Shown: positions 1 to 8,937, counted from the stretch's first letter. The stretch: DNA of 64,000 bases from Pedobacter alluvionis (GCF_003664035.1 NZ_RCCK01000014.1:268221-332220), one strand, 5' to 3'. A program made the numbers and translations. Notes: a model not told the origin generated them from the letters alone.

Positions 1-326
1 GAAAAGCAGGGCTTGAATAAATCGGTGAATTCAGTCCTGCTTTTTGCTTCAAGTCCTCGCTACACTCCGGGCTTTCCACGACAATCAGGTTTAGCTTGCA
101 TAGCCAGTGGTTCTTATGAGGGGTTTTTCTAGCGAGTCTAATTTTACCACAAAGGCACCAAGATACAAAGAAAAAGGCTACTCCTTATTTAGGTGAACTA
201 AGGTGTCTTAGGTGGTCAAAATATACTGGGTGGTAACATCAACTCCTGCAACATTTCCATTAACATCCCCCAACCCTACTCCATATTTCATAAATTAGTG
301 CATCAAATAATCAACCCTAACTAATT
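1..326. other. Non-coding stretch with dispersed repeat
   Basis: No convincing ORF is seen. Bases 1-120 match, in blocks, a second intergenic stretch at about 20490-20610: both begin GAAAAGCAGG, then carry TCCTGCT, CAAGTCCTC, CCGGGCTTTCC and ATCAGGTTTA in the same order. This marks a dispersed intergenic repeat rather than a gene. Bases 145-220 are a degenerate 'accacaaaggcacc' text of the kind scattered through other gaps in this window. Confidence 0.5.
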
Positions 327-1874
327 ATGAATAAAAAGCTACTATTTTCTACACTATTTCTGTGCACTTCAGCAAGCATTTTTGCGCAAGACAGGAAAGT
401 TATCGACAATATTGTTAAAGAAGTAAACGAAAACTCTCAATTAGAAAAACTCGCGCACGAATTACTTGATGTTGTTGGTCCTCGTTTGGTTGGCTCACCA
501 CAAATGAAACAGGCCAACGATTGGGCAGTTAAAAAATATAGTGATTGGGGCATTTCCGCCAAGAAAGAAAAATGGGGCGAATGGGCCGGCTGGGAAAGAG
601 GCATTACCCATATCGATCTGGTAAGTCCGCGTGTTCGCACTTTAGAAGGTACACAATTGGCCTGGAGCCCATCAACCAATGGTAAAGCCATTAATGCAGA
701 AGCGATTATCCTTCCAGAAATTACAGATTCATTATCATTTCAGAAATGGTTACCCAATGTAAAAGGTAAAATTGTTTTAATTTCCATGAACCAACTTTCT
801 GGCCGACCAGAAAAAAACTGGGAAGAATTTGCCACAAAAGACCTTTTCGAAAAGTTTAAAAAAGAAAAAGCTAATGCGGCTAAAGCTTGGGCTACAAGCC
901 TTGCTAAAACTGGTTTAACGGCTAAAACCCTTCCCGTAGCTTTAGAAAATGCAGGTGCTGTGGCTGTAGTGATCAACAACTGGTCGCAGGGTTTTGGCGT
1001 AGATAAAATTTTTGGTGCAAACACCACAAAAATACCAACTTTAGATTTATCTGTCGAAGATTATGGCCTGGTTTACCGTTTGGCTTTAAATGGCGACAAA
1101 CCGAAGCTTAAAATCGAGGCAGATTCGAAGAAATTAGGTGCTGTACCTACTTTTAATACGATCGCTGAAATTAAAGGCACACAAAAACCAAACGAATACG
1201 TGATGCTTTCAGCACACTTCGATTCGTGGGATGGCGCAAGTGGTGCTACCGATAATGGTTCTGGCACGATCTTAATGATGGAAGCCATGCGCATTTTAAA
1301 GAAAATTTATCCTAATCCAAAACGCACCATTTTGGTTGGACATTGGGGAAGTGAAGAGCAGGGTTTAAATGGTTCAAGAGCTTTTGTAGAAGATCACCCG
1401 GAAATTGTGAACAACCTCCAGGCTTTGTTTAACCAGGATAATGGAACAGGCCGCGTGGTTAACATTGGCGGACAAGGCTTTGCTAAATCAAAAGATTACA
1501 TCACCCGCTGGTTGGCCGCAGTACCGGATACGATTAGAAACCAGATTAAAACAAGTTTCCCTGGAACACCTGGCGCAGGTGGGTCAGATTTCGCGTCATT
1601 TGTAGCCGCTGGAGCATTGGGTTACTCGTTAAGCTCTACCAGCTGGGACTACGGAACATACACCTGGCACACCAACCGAGACAGTTACGATAAGTTGGTT
1701 TTCGACGAAATTAGAAACAATGTGATTTTAGCTGCCATCATGGTTTATATGGCTTCAGAAGATTCTGAAAAAACCTCAACCGAAAAAGCAAAAGATTTAC
1801 CGGTTAACGAACGTACCGGAAAACCAGCAACCTGGCCGGTACAAACCAAATCGAATAGAAAAGGTGGTTTGTAG
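327..1874 (+). CDS. Exported M28-family zinc aminopeptidase
   Basis: Probable secreted or periplasmic metallopeptidase of family M28, releasing N-terminal residues with two zinc ions. Residues 1-21 form a signal peptide ending in SIFAQ, the usual Bacteroidetes cleavage context. A PA-like insertion occupies roughly residues 120-260. The zinc-binding core follows: SAHFDSWDG (His near 296), GATDNGSG (Asp near 308), GSEEQG (Glu pair near 341, one being the general base), NQDNG (Asp near 370) and WHTNRD (His near 448). All five ligand positions are present and 515 residues is a normal length for PA-containing members. The gene stands alone and is followed by a terminator at 1901-1928. Substrate is unknown. 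Confidence 0.9.
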   Translation: MNKKLLFSTLFLCTSASIFAQDRKVIDNIVKEVNENSQLEKLAHELLDVVGPRLVGSPQMKQANDWAVKKYSDWGISAKKEKWGEWAGWERGITHIDLVSPRVRTLEGTQLAWSPSTNGKAINAEAIILPEITDSLSFQKWLPNVKGKIVLISMNQLSGRPEKNWEEFATKDLFEKFKKEKANAAKAWATSLAKTGLTAKTLPVALENAGAVAVVINNWSQGFGVDKIFGANTTKIPTLDLSVEDYGLVYRLALNGDKPKLKIEADSKKLGAVPTFNTIAEIKGTQKPNEYVMLSAHFDSWDGASGATDNGSGTILMMEAMRILKKIYPNPKRTILVGHWGSEEQGLNGSRAFVEDHPEIVNNLQALFNQDNGTGRVVNIGGQGFAKSKDYITRWLAAVPDTIRNQIKTSFPGTPGAGGSDFASFVAAGALGYSLSSTSWDYGTYTWHTNRDSYDKLVFDEIRNNVILAAIMVYMASEDSEKTSTEKAKDLPVNERTGKPATWPVQTKSNRKGGL

Positions 1875-1900
1875 ATAAATAATTTGAATATAATTTAAAG

Positions 1901-1928
1901 GAGCATTTGGAAACAGATGCTCTTTTTT
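1901..1928 (+). terminator. Rho-independent terminator of the M28 peptidase gene
   Basis: GAGCAT (1901-1906) pairs with ATGCTC (1917-1922), with a 10-nt loop, and six T follow. It lies 27 bp after the stop codon. Confidence 0.75.
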
Positions 1929-1950
1929 GTTTGAATAATCTTTAGTGCGC

Positions 1951-2062
1951 ATCGTCATTTCGAGCGGAGTGCAACGCAGCCGAGAACCACGGAGTGCTCA
2001 GCGAAGCTAAATCTATCTACGTAGATCTCTCCATTCCACTGCGTTCCAGTCGAGATGACGAT
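1951..2062. repeat. Interspersed inverted repeat, family A, copy 1
   Basis: A 112-bp element with inverted ends ATCGTCATTTCGA and TCGAGATGACGAT, containing GAGCGGAGTGCAACGCAG on the left arm and TCTCTCCATTCCACTGCGTT on the right. Related copies lie at 4681-4804 and 26091-26175, with a right half only at 31536-31574. No ORF is inside. Such palindromic units are frequent in Pedobacter intergenic regions. Confidence 0.8.
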
Positions 2063-2083
2063 ACTTTTGATTGACATCAATAC

Positions 2084-3091
2084 CTACTCTTCCTTCTTCT
2101 GAAACTTATAAAACAAATACCCTAAAAAAGGTAAAATCAATACACTTCCCAATAAAAGTGCTAAACCTAAGCTGTAAATGGTTTTTTCTGGCCCAGCTGT
2201 TTCCAATAGTGAGATTGCATCTCCGCTTTTTAAACGGATAAAATTTGGAAAGTGGGCATAACTAATTGCCAAAAGGATCATCGTTACCTGAAAGCCCGCT
2301 AAAATGCGTAAAACCTTGGTTTTACCTTTAATCAATAGATACCATAACAGTACCAACGATAAACTCGCCAGAACAATGGCCGATAAACCCACATTGCTTT
2401 TAAAAACCCAATCGATCAATGGAATTTTATCTCGCTGTGCAGCAATAAATACCATGGCACCAAAAACTACCGCAGCGATATTCATAAATTCGGCCTTTTT
2501 AATAAAACGGCGTTTATCATGATATTCATCTGTTTCGCCAATAAGATAGATGGCTGCCAGGAAACCGCAAAGTGCCACCGTAAAGAAGCCTACTGCGATT
2601 GAAAACCAGTTTAACCAACCCGATATATAGGCAGTATAAAAATCAGTCGCCTGTGTGTCGATATGGCCCGAAATTAAACTTCCGGCAATAATACCCAAAA
2701 ACAAAGCCGTTACAAAGCTCGAATACCGAAATATCCGGTTGTATAACCACTGCATATCATCTTTTACAGCATCATAATGGCGGAATACAAAAGCGGTACC
2801 ACGGGCAATAATCCCGATGAGCATAATGGCCAAAGGGATATGCAGGTAAACCGACATGGTGGTATAAATATGTGGAAAACCCACGAAAAGGATTACTATG
2901 GCAATAATGAGCCACATGTGGTTGGCTTCCCAAACCGGACCAATGGCCTGGTACATGGTTTTACGGGTTTTACTCCTGTTTTTTGTTGAAGTAAATAGTT
3001 CTATAATCCCTGCACCAAAATCAGCTCCACCCAATAAAAAGTAGAGTAGAATGGCCATGCATAAAAATGTAATTACAATTTGTTCCATCAT
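2084..3091 (-). CDS. cydB: Cytochrome bd ubiquinol oxidase subunit II
   Basis: Second subunit of the bd-type quinol oxidase, which reduces oxygen to water at the inner membrane with high oxygen affinity. The 335-residue protein has about eight to nine hydrophobic helices. The N-terminal region carries the family pattern LLGGADFGAGIIEL and, shortly after, GPVWEANHMWLI, a signature of CydB. It begins 89 bp downstream of cydA on the same strand, so the two are surely co-transcribed. The short C-terminal tail ends YKFQKKEE. Start chosen at the first Met, MMEQIVI, directly before the first membrane helix. Confidence 0.95.
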   Translation of the reverse strand: MMEQIVITFLCMAILLYFLLGGADFGAGIIELFTSTKNRSKTRKTMYQAIGPVWEANHMWLIIAIVILFVGFPHIYTTMSVYLHIPLAIMLIGIIARGTAFVFRHYDAVKDDMQWLYNRIFRYSSFVTALFLGIIAGSLISGHIDTQATDFYTAYISGWLNWFSIAVGFFTVALCGFLAAIYLIGETDEYHDKRRFIKKAEFMNIAAVVFGAMVFIAAQRDKIPLIDWVFKSNVGLSAIVLASLSLVLLWYLLIKGKTKVLRILAGFQVTMILLAISYAHFPNFIRLKSGDAISLLETAGPEKTIYSLGLALLLGSVLILPFLGYLFYKFQKKEE

Positions 3092-3153
3092 TTATTTTTT
3101 TGCCAAGGACATACACAAATTTTAGATAAGCTTAGATCCAACTACCCAATTTT

Positions 3154-3183
3154 ATCTGTGGTTATCCTCTTCATCTGTGGTTA
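3154..3183. repeat. Two direct copies of the ATCTGTGGTTA motif
   Basis: ATCTGTGGTTA occurs at 3154-3164 and 3173-3183; the second overlaps the stop codon of cydA. The same word forms the arms of the inverted repeat at 20771-20839, so this is a fragment of a dispersed repeat family that has reached the cydA-cydB spacer. Confidence 0.5.
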
Positions 3184-4506
3184 ATGATTATTTTCTTCAG
3201 TTTTATTATAAAGTACAGGTACCATTTTAATCTGTCGGTAAAGCAAAAACGTTACGATAATGCTTAGCGACACATAAATTGCCGAAAAGATGTAAAATGA
3301 ATAAGCAATACCTGGCATGGGCGTAACCGCATCTTTAGTGCGCATAATGCCATAAATAATCCAGGGTTGCCTGCCAACTTCAGTAACTACCCAACCGGCC
3401 TCTAAAGCGAGATAACCAAGCGGAATGGCGAAGACGAACAGTTTTAACAGCCAACGATTTTCTGTTAAAGGTTTCTTTTTAAAAAGGATAAAGAAATAGG
3501 TTAAAGCTACCAAAAGCAGTAAAGTTCCAATCCCTACCATAATCTGGAAAGCGTAATGGGTTATAGCGACTGGTGGATGTTCATTTTCCGGTATCTGATC
3601 CAAGCCCTTAACTTCGGCTTTAAAATCGCCATGTGCCAGAAAACTTAAAGCGCCTGGAATTTTGATTGCCCCTTTTACCGTTTTATCTTTCTCATTTACG
3701 ATACCACCGATTAAAAGCGGAGCAGGTTTCTCGGTCTTATACAATGCTTCCATTGCAGCTAGCTTTGCAGGCTGACGCTTGGCTACGTCTTTTGCAGAGA
3801 TATCGCCACTTATTGGCTGTAATAAAGCAGCAATGCAGGCAAATACAGCCGCTATTTTAAAAGCTTTTAAATGGAACGCTGCATTTCTGTCCCTTAGAAT
3901 CATTAAAGCATGAACACCTGCCACAGCAAAACCCGTTGCGGTAAATGCGGCCAAACACATGTGTAAAGCCTGACTAAACCAAGCTTTATTGAACATAGCC
4001 TGTATGGGATCGATGTTGAGGTATTGTCCGTTTACAAAATCAAAACCTGCCGGACTATTCATCCAGGCATTGGCTGCCACTACCAGTATGCCTGAGGCCA
4101 AACCACTCACCCCTACTACCATTCCTGTAAACCAATGGAACCATTTGTTTAACTTATTCCAACCATATAGGAAAAAACCAAGGGCTATCGCTTCAATAAA
4201 AAAAGCTGTTCCTTCCAACGAGAAAGGCATTCCGAAGATAGGTCCGGCATGATCCATAAATTTTGGCCAAAGTAAGCCCAATTCGAAAGATAACATGGTA
4301 CCTGATACCGCACCGGTAGCGAAGAATATGGCTACCCCTTTACTCCAGGCTTTTGTGAGGTTTTTATACACCTCATCGTTTGTTTTAAGCCATTTATAAT
4401 GCGATACGGCCATAAAGAATGGCATCACCATGCCAATACACGAAAAAATGATGTGAAAGCCTAATGATAAGGCCATTTGGGAACGGGCTGCTATAAAATC
4501 ATCCAT
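3181..4506 (-). CDS. cydA: Cytochrome bd ubiquinol oxidase subunit I
   Basis: Catalytic haem-bearing subunit of the bd oxidase. At 441 residues it is a short form, with a reduced periplasmic Q-loop region (around KAEVKGLDQIPENEHPP) compared with the longer proteobacterial CydA. The N-terminal helix has RSQMALSLGFHIIFS, containing the conserved haem-ligand His, and SQALHMCLAAF and GRQPWIIYGIMRT are further family signatures. It is the first gene of cydAB. A TATATTTG element at 4530-4537 on this strand fits a promoter about 24 bp upstream of the ATG. No cydX-like small ORF was seen after cydB. Confidence 0.95.
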   Translation of the reverse strand: MDDFIAARSQMALSLGFHIIFSCIGMVMPFFMAVSHYKWLKTNDEVYKNLTKAWSKGVAIFFATGAVSGTMLSFELGLLWPKFMDHAGPIFGMPFSLEGTAFFIEAIALGFFLYGWNKLNKWFHWFTGMVVGVSGLASGILVVAANAWMNSPAGFDFVNGQYLNIDPIQAMFNKAWFSQALHMCLAAFTATGFAVAGVHALMILRDRNAAFHLKAFKIAAVFACIAALLQPISGDISAKDVAKRQPAKLAAMEALYKTEKPAPLLIGGIVNEKDKTVKGAIKIPGALSFLAHGDFKAEVKGLDQIPENEHPPVAITHYAFQIMVGIGTLLLLVALTYFFILFKKKPLTENRWLLKLFVFAIPLGYLALEAGWVVTEVGRQPWIIYGIMRTKDAVTPMPGIAYSFYIFSAIYVSLSIIVTFLLYRQIKMVPVLYNKTEENNH

Positions 4507-4529
4507 GGGCTGTAGATTTTGAATTGTAA

Positions 4530-4537
4530 CAAATATA
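4530..4537 (-). promoter_or_regulatory. Putative -7 promoter element of cydAB
   Basis: On the minus strand this reads TATATTTG, an exact match to the Bacteroidetes -7 consensus TAnnTTTG. The leader before the cydA ATG would be under 20 nt. No convincing -33 TTTG is evident. Confidence 0.5.
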
Positions 4538-4680
4538 GTTGTTAAACACTAAAGCCTATGGTAATTCAATGAGGTTGAAAGGATTATTTTAAATATAGAA
4601 CGTTTATAAATTGAAAATAGATTTGGAAGGCTGTATTAAAGGAACGATAAATTTTTAGCCACAGATGAGCACAGATAGAT

Positions 4681-4804
4681 ATCGTCATTTAGAGCGGAGG
4701 ACAAGGCAGTCGAGAACCCGAAGGCTCTGCGAAGCAAAATCTGTCTTGACAGATCTCTCCATTCCGCTGCGCTTCATCCGATAGCTATCGGATCGAGAGG
4801 ACGA
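4681..4804. repeat. Interspersed inverted repeat, family A, copy 2
   Basis: Starts ATCGTCATTTAGAGCGGAG and ends with TCGAGAGGACGA. Relative to copy 1 the right arm carries a small extra palindrome, CCGATAGCTATCGG, near 4778-4791. It fills most of the 319-bp gap upstream of cydA; no gene is seen there. Confidence 0.7.
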
Positions 4805-4825
4805 CTTTTCTTATGGAATATGAGA

Positions 4826-5725
4826 TTAAACTCCCTTCAATTCATCATAAGCAGCGGTTAAACTTCTTTCAATGCCTTCACCCTTCCATTCGGGTGCATT
4901 TGGGATCGTAGTCGTTTTTAAAATATCTTCTTTGCTTTTACCTGCTTTGATTTCGCCGCCCACAAAAGTTAACAGGTTTTGAAGGTAATTTTGATAAGCT
5001 TTAACATCAGTTTTATTTCCGGTTACTTTCTCCGGATCAAGGCTATGTCCCCAGATAAATAAGGTATCGTTATCAAACTGGTTCTGGATTTTATCTAAAG
5101 CAGTGATCCAGTTGCCGATGTGTGCGCCATTTTCTCTATCAATATATGGAAATTTACAGTTGAAAACCAGATCGCCAACATGTACGATATTGGCATTTTC
5201 GAAATGGTAAACTGCATCGCCATTGGTGTGCCCTGAACCGTAATAATAAGCTTTAATATTTTCATTGCCCATTTTCGCACTCCATTTTGTCCCAAAAGTG
5301 GTATCAGGCAGAAGCTGTTTATCTAAATTATTTGCTTTTTCTGCGCCTCTTTTCTGGTTTACCAGTGAATTTTGGTGTGCAACCACTTTTTCTGCCAATC
5401 CTTTAAAAGAAATATTCCCAGCGGTATGGTCGCCATGGTGATGCGTGTTGATCAAATATTTGAAAGGTTTTTCGCCCAGTTTTTTCAACTCGTCGATTAC
5501 ATGCGGTGCTGTAGTCGGGAACTGTGCATCTACCACCACAAAACCATTGCTCGAATTTAACCAGCCAATGGTTCCGCCCTGCTCGGTAAATATACCCACA
5601 TCATTACGGAGCGGTTTAAAATTATAAGCACGCAACAGCTCTTGCTGCGCTAAAACATCTGTTTTATAAATTGAAAGCAAGGCCACTGCCAGTGCCGAAT
5701 TTTTGATAAAATTTCTTCTCTCCAT
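4826..5725 (-). CDS. Tat-exported MBL-fold metallohydrolase
   Basis: Metallo-beta-lactamase-fold hydrolase, 299 residues, probably periplasmic. The N-terminus has a twin-arginine motif, RRNFIKN, followed by a hydrophobic stretch and an AQ cleavage context, so it is likely exported folded with metals bound. Metal ligands are visible: THHHGDHTAGN (HxHxDH, near residues 92-97), GSGHTNGD (His), VHVGDLVF (bridging Asp) and WGHSLDP (final His). The sequence resembles general MBL hydrolases near class B beta-lactamases and SoxH-like proteins, but the substrate cannot be told. It is monocistronic between a family A repeat and a small-protein gene. Confidence 0.85.
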   Translation of the reverse strand: MERRNFIKNSALAVALLSIYKTDVLAQQELLRAYNFKPLRNDVGIFTEQGGTIGWLNSSNGFVVVDAQFPTTAPHVIDELKKLGEKPFKYLINTHHHGDHTAGNISFKGLAEKVVAHQNSLVNQKRGAEKANNLDKQLLPDTTFGTKWSAKMGNENIKAYYYGSGHTNGDAVYHFENANIVHVGDLVFNCKFPYIDRENGAHIGNWITALDKIQNQFDNDTLFIWGHSLDPEKVTGNKTDVKAYQNYLQNLLTFVGGEIKAGKSKEDILKTTTIPNAPEWKGEGIERSLTAAYDELKGV

Positions 5726-5737
5726 TTTGCTATTAAG

Positions 5738-5766
5738 CTAAAAAACCACAGCAAGTGCTGTGGTTT
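5738..5766 (-). terminator. Terminator after the small 67-residue protein gene
   Basis: AAACCACAGCA (5743-5753) and TGCTGTGGTTT (5756-5766) form an 11-bp stem. On the minus strand a T-run follows the stem, so it ends the gene at 5799-6002. This is independent support that the short gene is real. Confidence 0.7.
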
Positions 5767-5798
5767 AAATTTAATGATTTAGATCTTGAAATAACAAA

Positions 5799-6002
5799 TT
5801 ATATACCCGAACCCGGTGTGGTACCTGGCTCATGCCCCGGACCAAAGGAATTATTCTTACGGTCTTTATCTTTGTTAAACAGATTGGTCGTTACTTTCGA
5901 TGATTTATTTTCATCTAAAGTTCTATCCTCTTTAATATCTTCTGCGGTTTTATCCAGTAAATCGTTCTCAACAACTTTACCTTTTTCTTTATTCGTTTCC
6001 AT
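5799..6002 (-). CDS. Small hydrophilic hypothetical protein
   Basis: A 67-residue, highly charged protein starting METNKEKGKVVEND and ending in a Gly/Pro-rich tail (GPGHEPGTTPGSGI). There is no signal peptide or membrane segment. It is probably disordered and I do not recognise a family. Support for reality comes from the strong minus-strand terminator immediately downstream and from plausible codon use. The RAYT gene and its palindromes lie divergently upstream. Function unknown. Confidence 0.5.
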   Translation of the reverse strand: METNKEKGKVVENDLLDKTAEDIKEDRTLDENKSSKVTTNLFNKDKDRKNNSFGPGHEPGTTPGSGI

Positions 6003-6071
6003 AGTAATTGTAAATTGATATACTATAGGAACAACCTAAAAATAAGATTGTTTTTATTAATCCACTTCTAA

Positions 6072-6092
6072 TGTTTGGTGGCTCACCAAACA
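6072..6092. repeat. REP-like palindrome, upstream copy
   Basis: GTTTGGTG-GCT-CACCAAAC forms an 8-bp perfect stem with a 3-nt loop (9 bp including the outer T-A pair). It ends 14 bp before the first possible start of the RAYT gene. The same palindrome recurs four times after the gene. Confidence 0.8.
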
Positions 6093-6106
6093 AATAGTAA
6101 AATTTT

Positions 6107-6694
6107 ATGATTATCTTATTTAAAACTAATCACATGAATTCTGATATTTTTAAAGATAGAAGAAAATCATTCCTTAACTATAATGAAACTTACTTTTGGA
6201 CTTGCACAATTAAGGATTGGATGCTTTTACTAGAGGCACGTAATTATAAGCAATTAGTATTAAACTCTTTAAGAAAACTTGTTAAACAAAATTTTATTGA
6301 GGTTTATGGCTTTGTTATTATGCCAAACCATATCCATTTAATTTTGAAAATTTTAAAACCAAACGGCAAAGAAAAACCGAATTCAAGTTTTTTAAAGGAT
6401 ACTTCTCATGAGCTAAGGAAAGACCTTCTTATCAATAACCCTAATTTTTTAAGACTTTTTGAGGTAACTGAATCGGATCGCAAATATAGAATATGGCAAA
6501 GAGATTCGCTCGCAGTCAATATGTTTGATATTAATATTTTAGAGCAGAAACTAAATTACATTCATTATAATCCGTTACAAGAAAGATGGCGTTTGGCTCA
6601 AAATACTGAAGATTATCATTGGTCTTCTGCCAGGTTTTATAAAACAGGGATAGATGATTTCAATATACTAACACATTACAGAGACACATTCTAA
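6107..6694 (+). CDS. REP-associated tyrosine transposase (RAYT, Y1/HUH family)
   Basis: HUH-type single-strand DNA transposase related to IS200/IS605 TnpA, of the RAYT group thought to mobilise REP palindromes. The HUH motif is in VIMPNHIHLIL (near residues 72-82), and the probable catalytic Tyr lies in the helix KLNYIHYNPLQERW near residue 150; DYHWSSARFY near the end is another family signature. Length (195) is usual for the group. The start may be Met1 (6107) or the internal Met at 6134 (MNSDIF), which agrees better with family N-termini. Palindromes at 6072-6092 and 6714-6922 bracket the gene, giving the typical RAYT arrangement. There is no accessory orfB. Confidence 0.85.
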   Translation: MIILFKTNHMNSDIFKDRRKSFLNYNETYFWTCTIKDWMLLLEARNYKQLVLNSLRKLVKQNFIEVYGFVIMPNHIHLILKILKPNGKEKPNSSFLKDTSHELRKDLLINNPNFLRLFEVTESDRKYRIWQRDSLAVNMFDINILEQKLNYIHYNPLQERWRLAQNTEDYHWSSARFYKTGIDDFNILTHYRDTF

Positions 6695-6713
6695 TTTGCC
6701 CCACCTAATCCCT

Positions 6714-6922
6714 ATGTTTGGTTGCTCACCAAACATGGTATAGAAATAAATGCTATGGTTGGTGAACCACCAACCAAGGAACGGGAGCGGAACGAGAGAT
6801 GGAACCCAAAACGGAAAAATCTTTAAGCCAAATTTAATTCAAAGATTTCTTTCTCCACTAATCTGTGTTTGGTGGCTCACCAAACACGATATTGAAATAA
6901 TGTTATGGCAGGTGAGCCGCCA
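6714..6922. repeat. Cluster of four REP-like palindromes downstream of the RAYT gene
   Basis: Four hairpins lie here. 6714-6736 is a 9-bp stem around GTTTGGT/ACCAAAC. 6756-6776 is TGGTTGGTG-AAC-CACCAACCA, a perfect 9-bp stem. 6865-6887 is GTGTTTGGTG-GCT-CACCAAACAC, a perfect 10-bp stem. 6906-6922 is imperfect and in inverted orientation (GGTGAGCC). Compensated base changes between copies (TTTGG/CCAAA versus GTTGG/CCAAC) show that the hairpin rather than the primary sequence is conserved. Confidence 0.8.
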
Positions 6923-6950
6923 ACAAAGGACATGTAAGCTTACCTTTCGA

Positions 6951-7154
6951 TTACAACATAGCTCCAGGGAGTTTTCTCAGTTCATGGATGCATCCGAAAG
7001 AATGAAATTTCCTTTTATGTATTTTATTAAAATGGTTCGAAGATTCGAAAGAAAACGGATTGAAGATAAATTTGTAAATATGTTTTCTTTCTTCGTTTAA
7101 TTTTTCTTCCGGTTTTGCGTTTTCCAGATTTTGAGTGTTGTGGTTCTTTTCCAT
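6951..7154 (-). CDS. Doubtful small hypothetical protein
   Basis: A 67-residue ORF whose first ~24 residues (MEKNHNTQNLENAKPEEKL) look like a genuine hydrophilic small protein. The remainder becomes basic and aromatic and runs toward the palindrome cluster. It could be a decayed or shifted gene of the same sort as the one at 5799-6002. No family is recognised and no terminator is visible. Weakly supported. Confidence 0.25.
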   Translation of the reverse strand: MEKNHNTQNLENAKPEEKLNEERKHIYKFIFNPFSFESSNHFNKIHKRKFHSFGCIHELRKLPGAML

Positions 7155-7738
7155 GACGATATAGATTATTGAAAACCTTTGGGGCTTTCAGGGTTAACAA
7201 TTTTAATAATGATAAAAAGCTTTTTTAAAATTTGCTTAACCTTATACCATGGGGTGTTTGATAAGGTTTCGTTCAGGAACAACAGGTAAAATGGCGTGGA
7301 CTGCCTTATGTTTAATTAAATATAAGCTTAATTTTTGAACTTTGCAAGAGAATTTTATTAGTTTAAATGGTTAAGCACATATTATTTCAAAATTGATTGT
7401 TTATTTTGAAAATCAGCTGCAGTGGCATTTAGGAAAATATTGTCCTGCTCTTCACTTTATCCCGAAAAAATCGTGATGTTCGTTCCGATCAGGTTTAGGT
7501 GGCACGGCCATTAATCCTATTTAGGGTTGCGGATCGCAGTGAATTTGTTTTTTAAAATGAATTCTTTTCTTGCTTCATACAACCTTAAATAGCAGCACCA
7601 GCTTATTGGAGCTAAACCTGATTGAAGCGAATACCGGCCAGGTGCTTAAGGCCTGCAGGCGTATAAGCGTAAAGCAGGGAAGAACATTAAATGAATTACT
7701 GCATATCCTTTTCAGAAAATGATTAATAGTTTGCCCAC
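7155..7738. other. Non-coding gap, repeat fragments only
   Basis: No ORF with coding character. Short blocks (TCCTGCTCTTCACTTTATCC, ATCAGGTTTAGGTGGC near 7488-7504, and an inverted GCTAAACCTGATTGAAGCG near 7612-7630) resemble pieces of the dispersed repeat seen at 1-120 and 20490-20610. Confidence 0.4.
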
Positions 7739-7768
7739 AAAAAAAGTCCCAATTTTCACCGGGACTTT
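7739..7768 (-). terminator. Terminator of the cysteine desulfurase gene
   Basis: AAAGTCCC (7743-7750) pairs with GGGACTTT (7761-7768). On the minus strand the stem is followed by a T-run. It lies about 20 bp past the stop at 7789. Confidence 0.8.
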
Positions 7769-7788
7769 CCTATTTGGTTAATGATATT

Positions 7789-8937
7789 TTATACTAAAGC
7801 ATTCTGCTTCACTACCATTTTAACTTTTTCGATTACATAATCCAGATCCTCTTTAGTAGTGTATTTACTAAATGAAAAACGCACTGAAGGACGGTTTGGA
7901 TCGGCATTAATACCGTTTAATACGTGAGAGCCTATATTTGAACCTGAAGAACATGCACTACCGCCCGAAGCGCAGATACCATTAATATCCAAATTGAACA
8001 ATAACATATCGGCCATGTCCATTTCAGGGAAAGAAACATTTAGAACCGTGTAAAGACTTTTATCGCCATCGGTTTCGCCATTAAAGCCAATACCTGGGAT
8101 TTCAGCAATTAACTGTGTTTTTAGATAATCTTTTAGGCCTTGAATGTACGACTGATGCTGATCCATTTCTGAATAAGCAATTTCTAAGGCTTTAGCTAAA
8201 CCCACAATACCATATACATTTTCGGTACCGCCACGCATGTTGCGTTCCTGTGAACCACCGTAAATCATTGGTGGGATTTTAATATTGCTGTTTACGTATA
8301 AAAAGCCAACGCCTTTTGGCCCGTGAAGCTTGTGCGCAGCACACACAATAAAATGTGCTTTAAGCTCGCGTACATTGTGTTGATAATGGCCCATAGTCTG
8401 AACGGTATCTGCATGGTAAATAGCATTGTATTTCTCGCAGATATCGCCAACTTTAACCATATCGGTTAGTGTACCCAATTCGTTATTGGCATGCATCAAT
8501 GAAACGAAAGTACGCTCGTTATTTTGAAGCAGTTCTTCTAAATGGTTATAATCGATATTCCCTTTTTCATCAATATTAACGAAACTTAATTTATCGATCT
8601 CGCCATTTTTAAGCATCGTATTTAAGGTATGCTCAACAGCATGGTGCTCTATTTTTGAAGTTATAGCATGTTTAATGCCATAAGCTGAAATTCCGCAACG
8701 GATAGCTGTATTATCGGCCTCTGTGCCTCCGGAAGTAAAAAATATCTCAGACGGAGATGCATTTAACAGACCTGAAACGGTTTTACGGGCTTTCTCCACG
8801 AGTGTTCTCACCTCACGGCCAAGTGCATGAATGGCAGATGGGTTACCAAAGTAATTTTCCATCACGTTTGTCATTTCTGCGATTACTGCTGCATCTAAAG
8901 GCGTTGTGGCCGCATTATCTAAATAGACCCTTTTCAT
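7789..8937 (-). CDS. Cysteine desulfurase (NifS/IscS family)
   Basis: PLP enzyme that removes sulfur from L-cysteine as an enzyme persulfide for Fe-S clusters, thiolated tRNA and other uses. The 382-residue protein starts MKRVYLDNAATTPLD, the family N-terminus. SGGTEADN binds PLP phosphate, HADTVQTMGH carries the PLP-stacking region, and CAAHKLHGPKGVGFLY holds the Schiff-base Lys. The persulfide Cys is in GICASGGSACSSGS. It belongs to the IscS/NifS-like group I rather than SufS. It is monocistronic with its own terminator and no isc/suf genes adjoin, so a housekeeping or tRNA-thiolation role cannot be separated. Confidence 0.92.
   Translation of the reverse strand: MKRVYLDNAATTPLDAAVIAEMTNVMENYFGNPSAIHALGREVRTLVEKARKTVSGLLNASPSEIFFTSGGTEADNTAIRCGISAYGIKHAITSKIEHHAVEHTLNTMLKNGEIDKLSFVNIDEKGNIDYNHLEELLQNNERTFVSLMHANNELGTLTDMVKVGDICEKYNAIYHADTVQTMGHYQHNVRELKAHFIVCAAHKLHGPKGVGFLYVNSNIKIPPMIYGGSQERNMRGGTENVYGIVGLAKALEIAYSEMDQHQSYIQGLKDYLKTQLIAEIPGIGFNGETDGDKSLYTVLNVSFPEMDMADMLLFNLDINGICASGGSACSSGSNIGSHVLNGINADPNRPSVRFSFSKYTTKEDLDYVIEKVKMVVKQNALV

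Noticed and set aside
6750..7100. 116-residue plus-strand ORF after the RAYT gene
   Set aside because: It runs through three REP palindromes and antisense to a small minus ORF; no family features.
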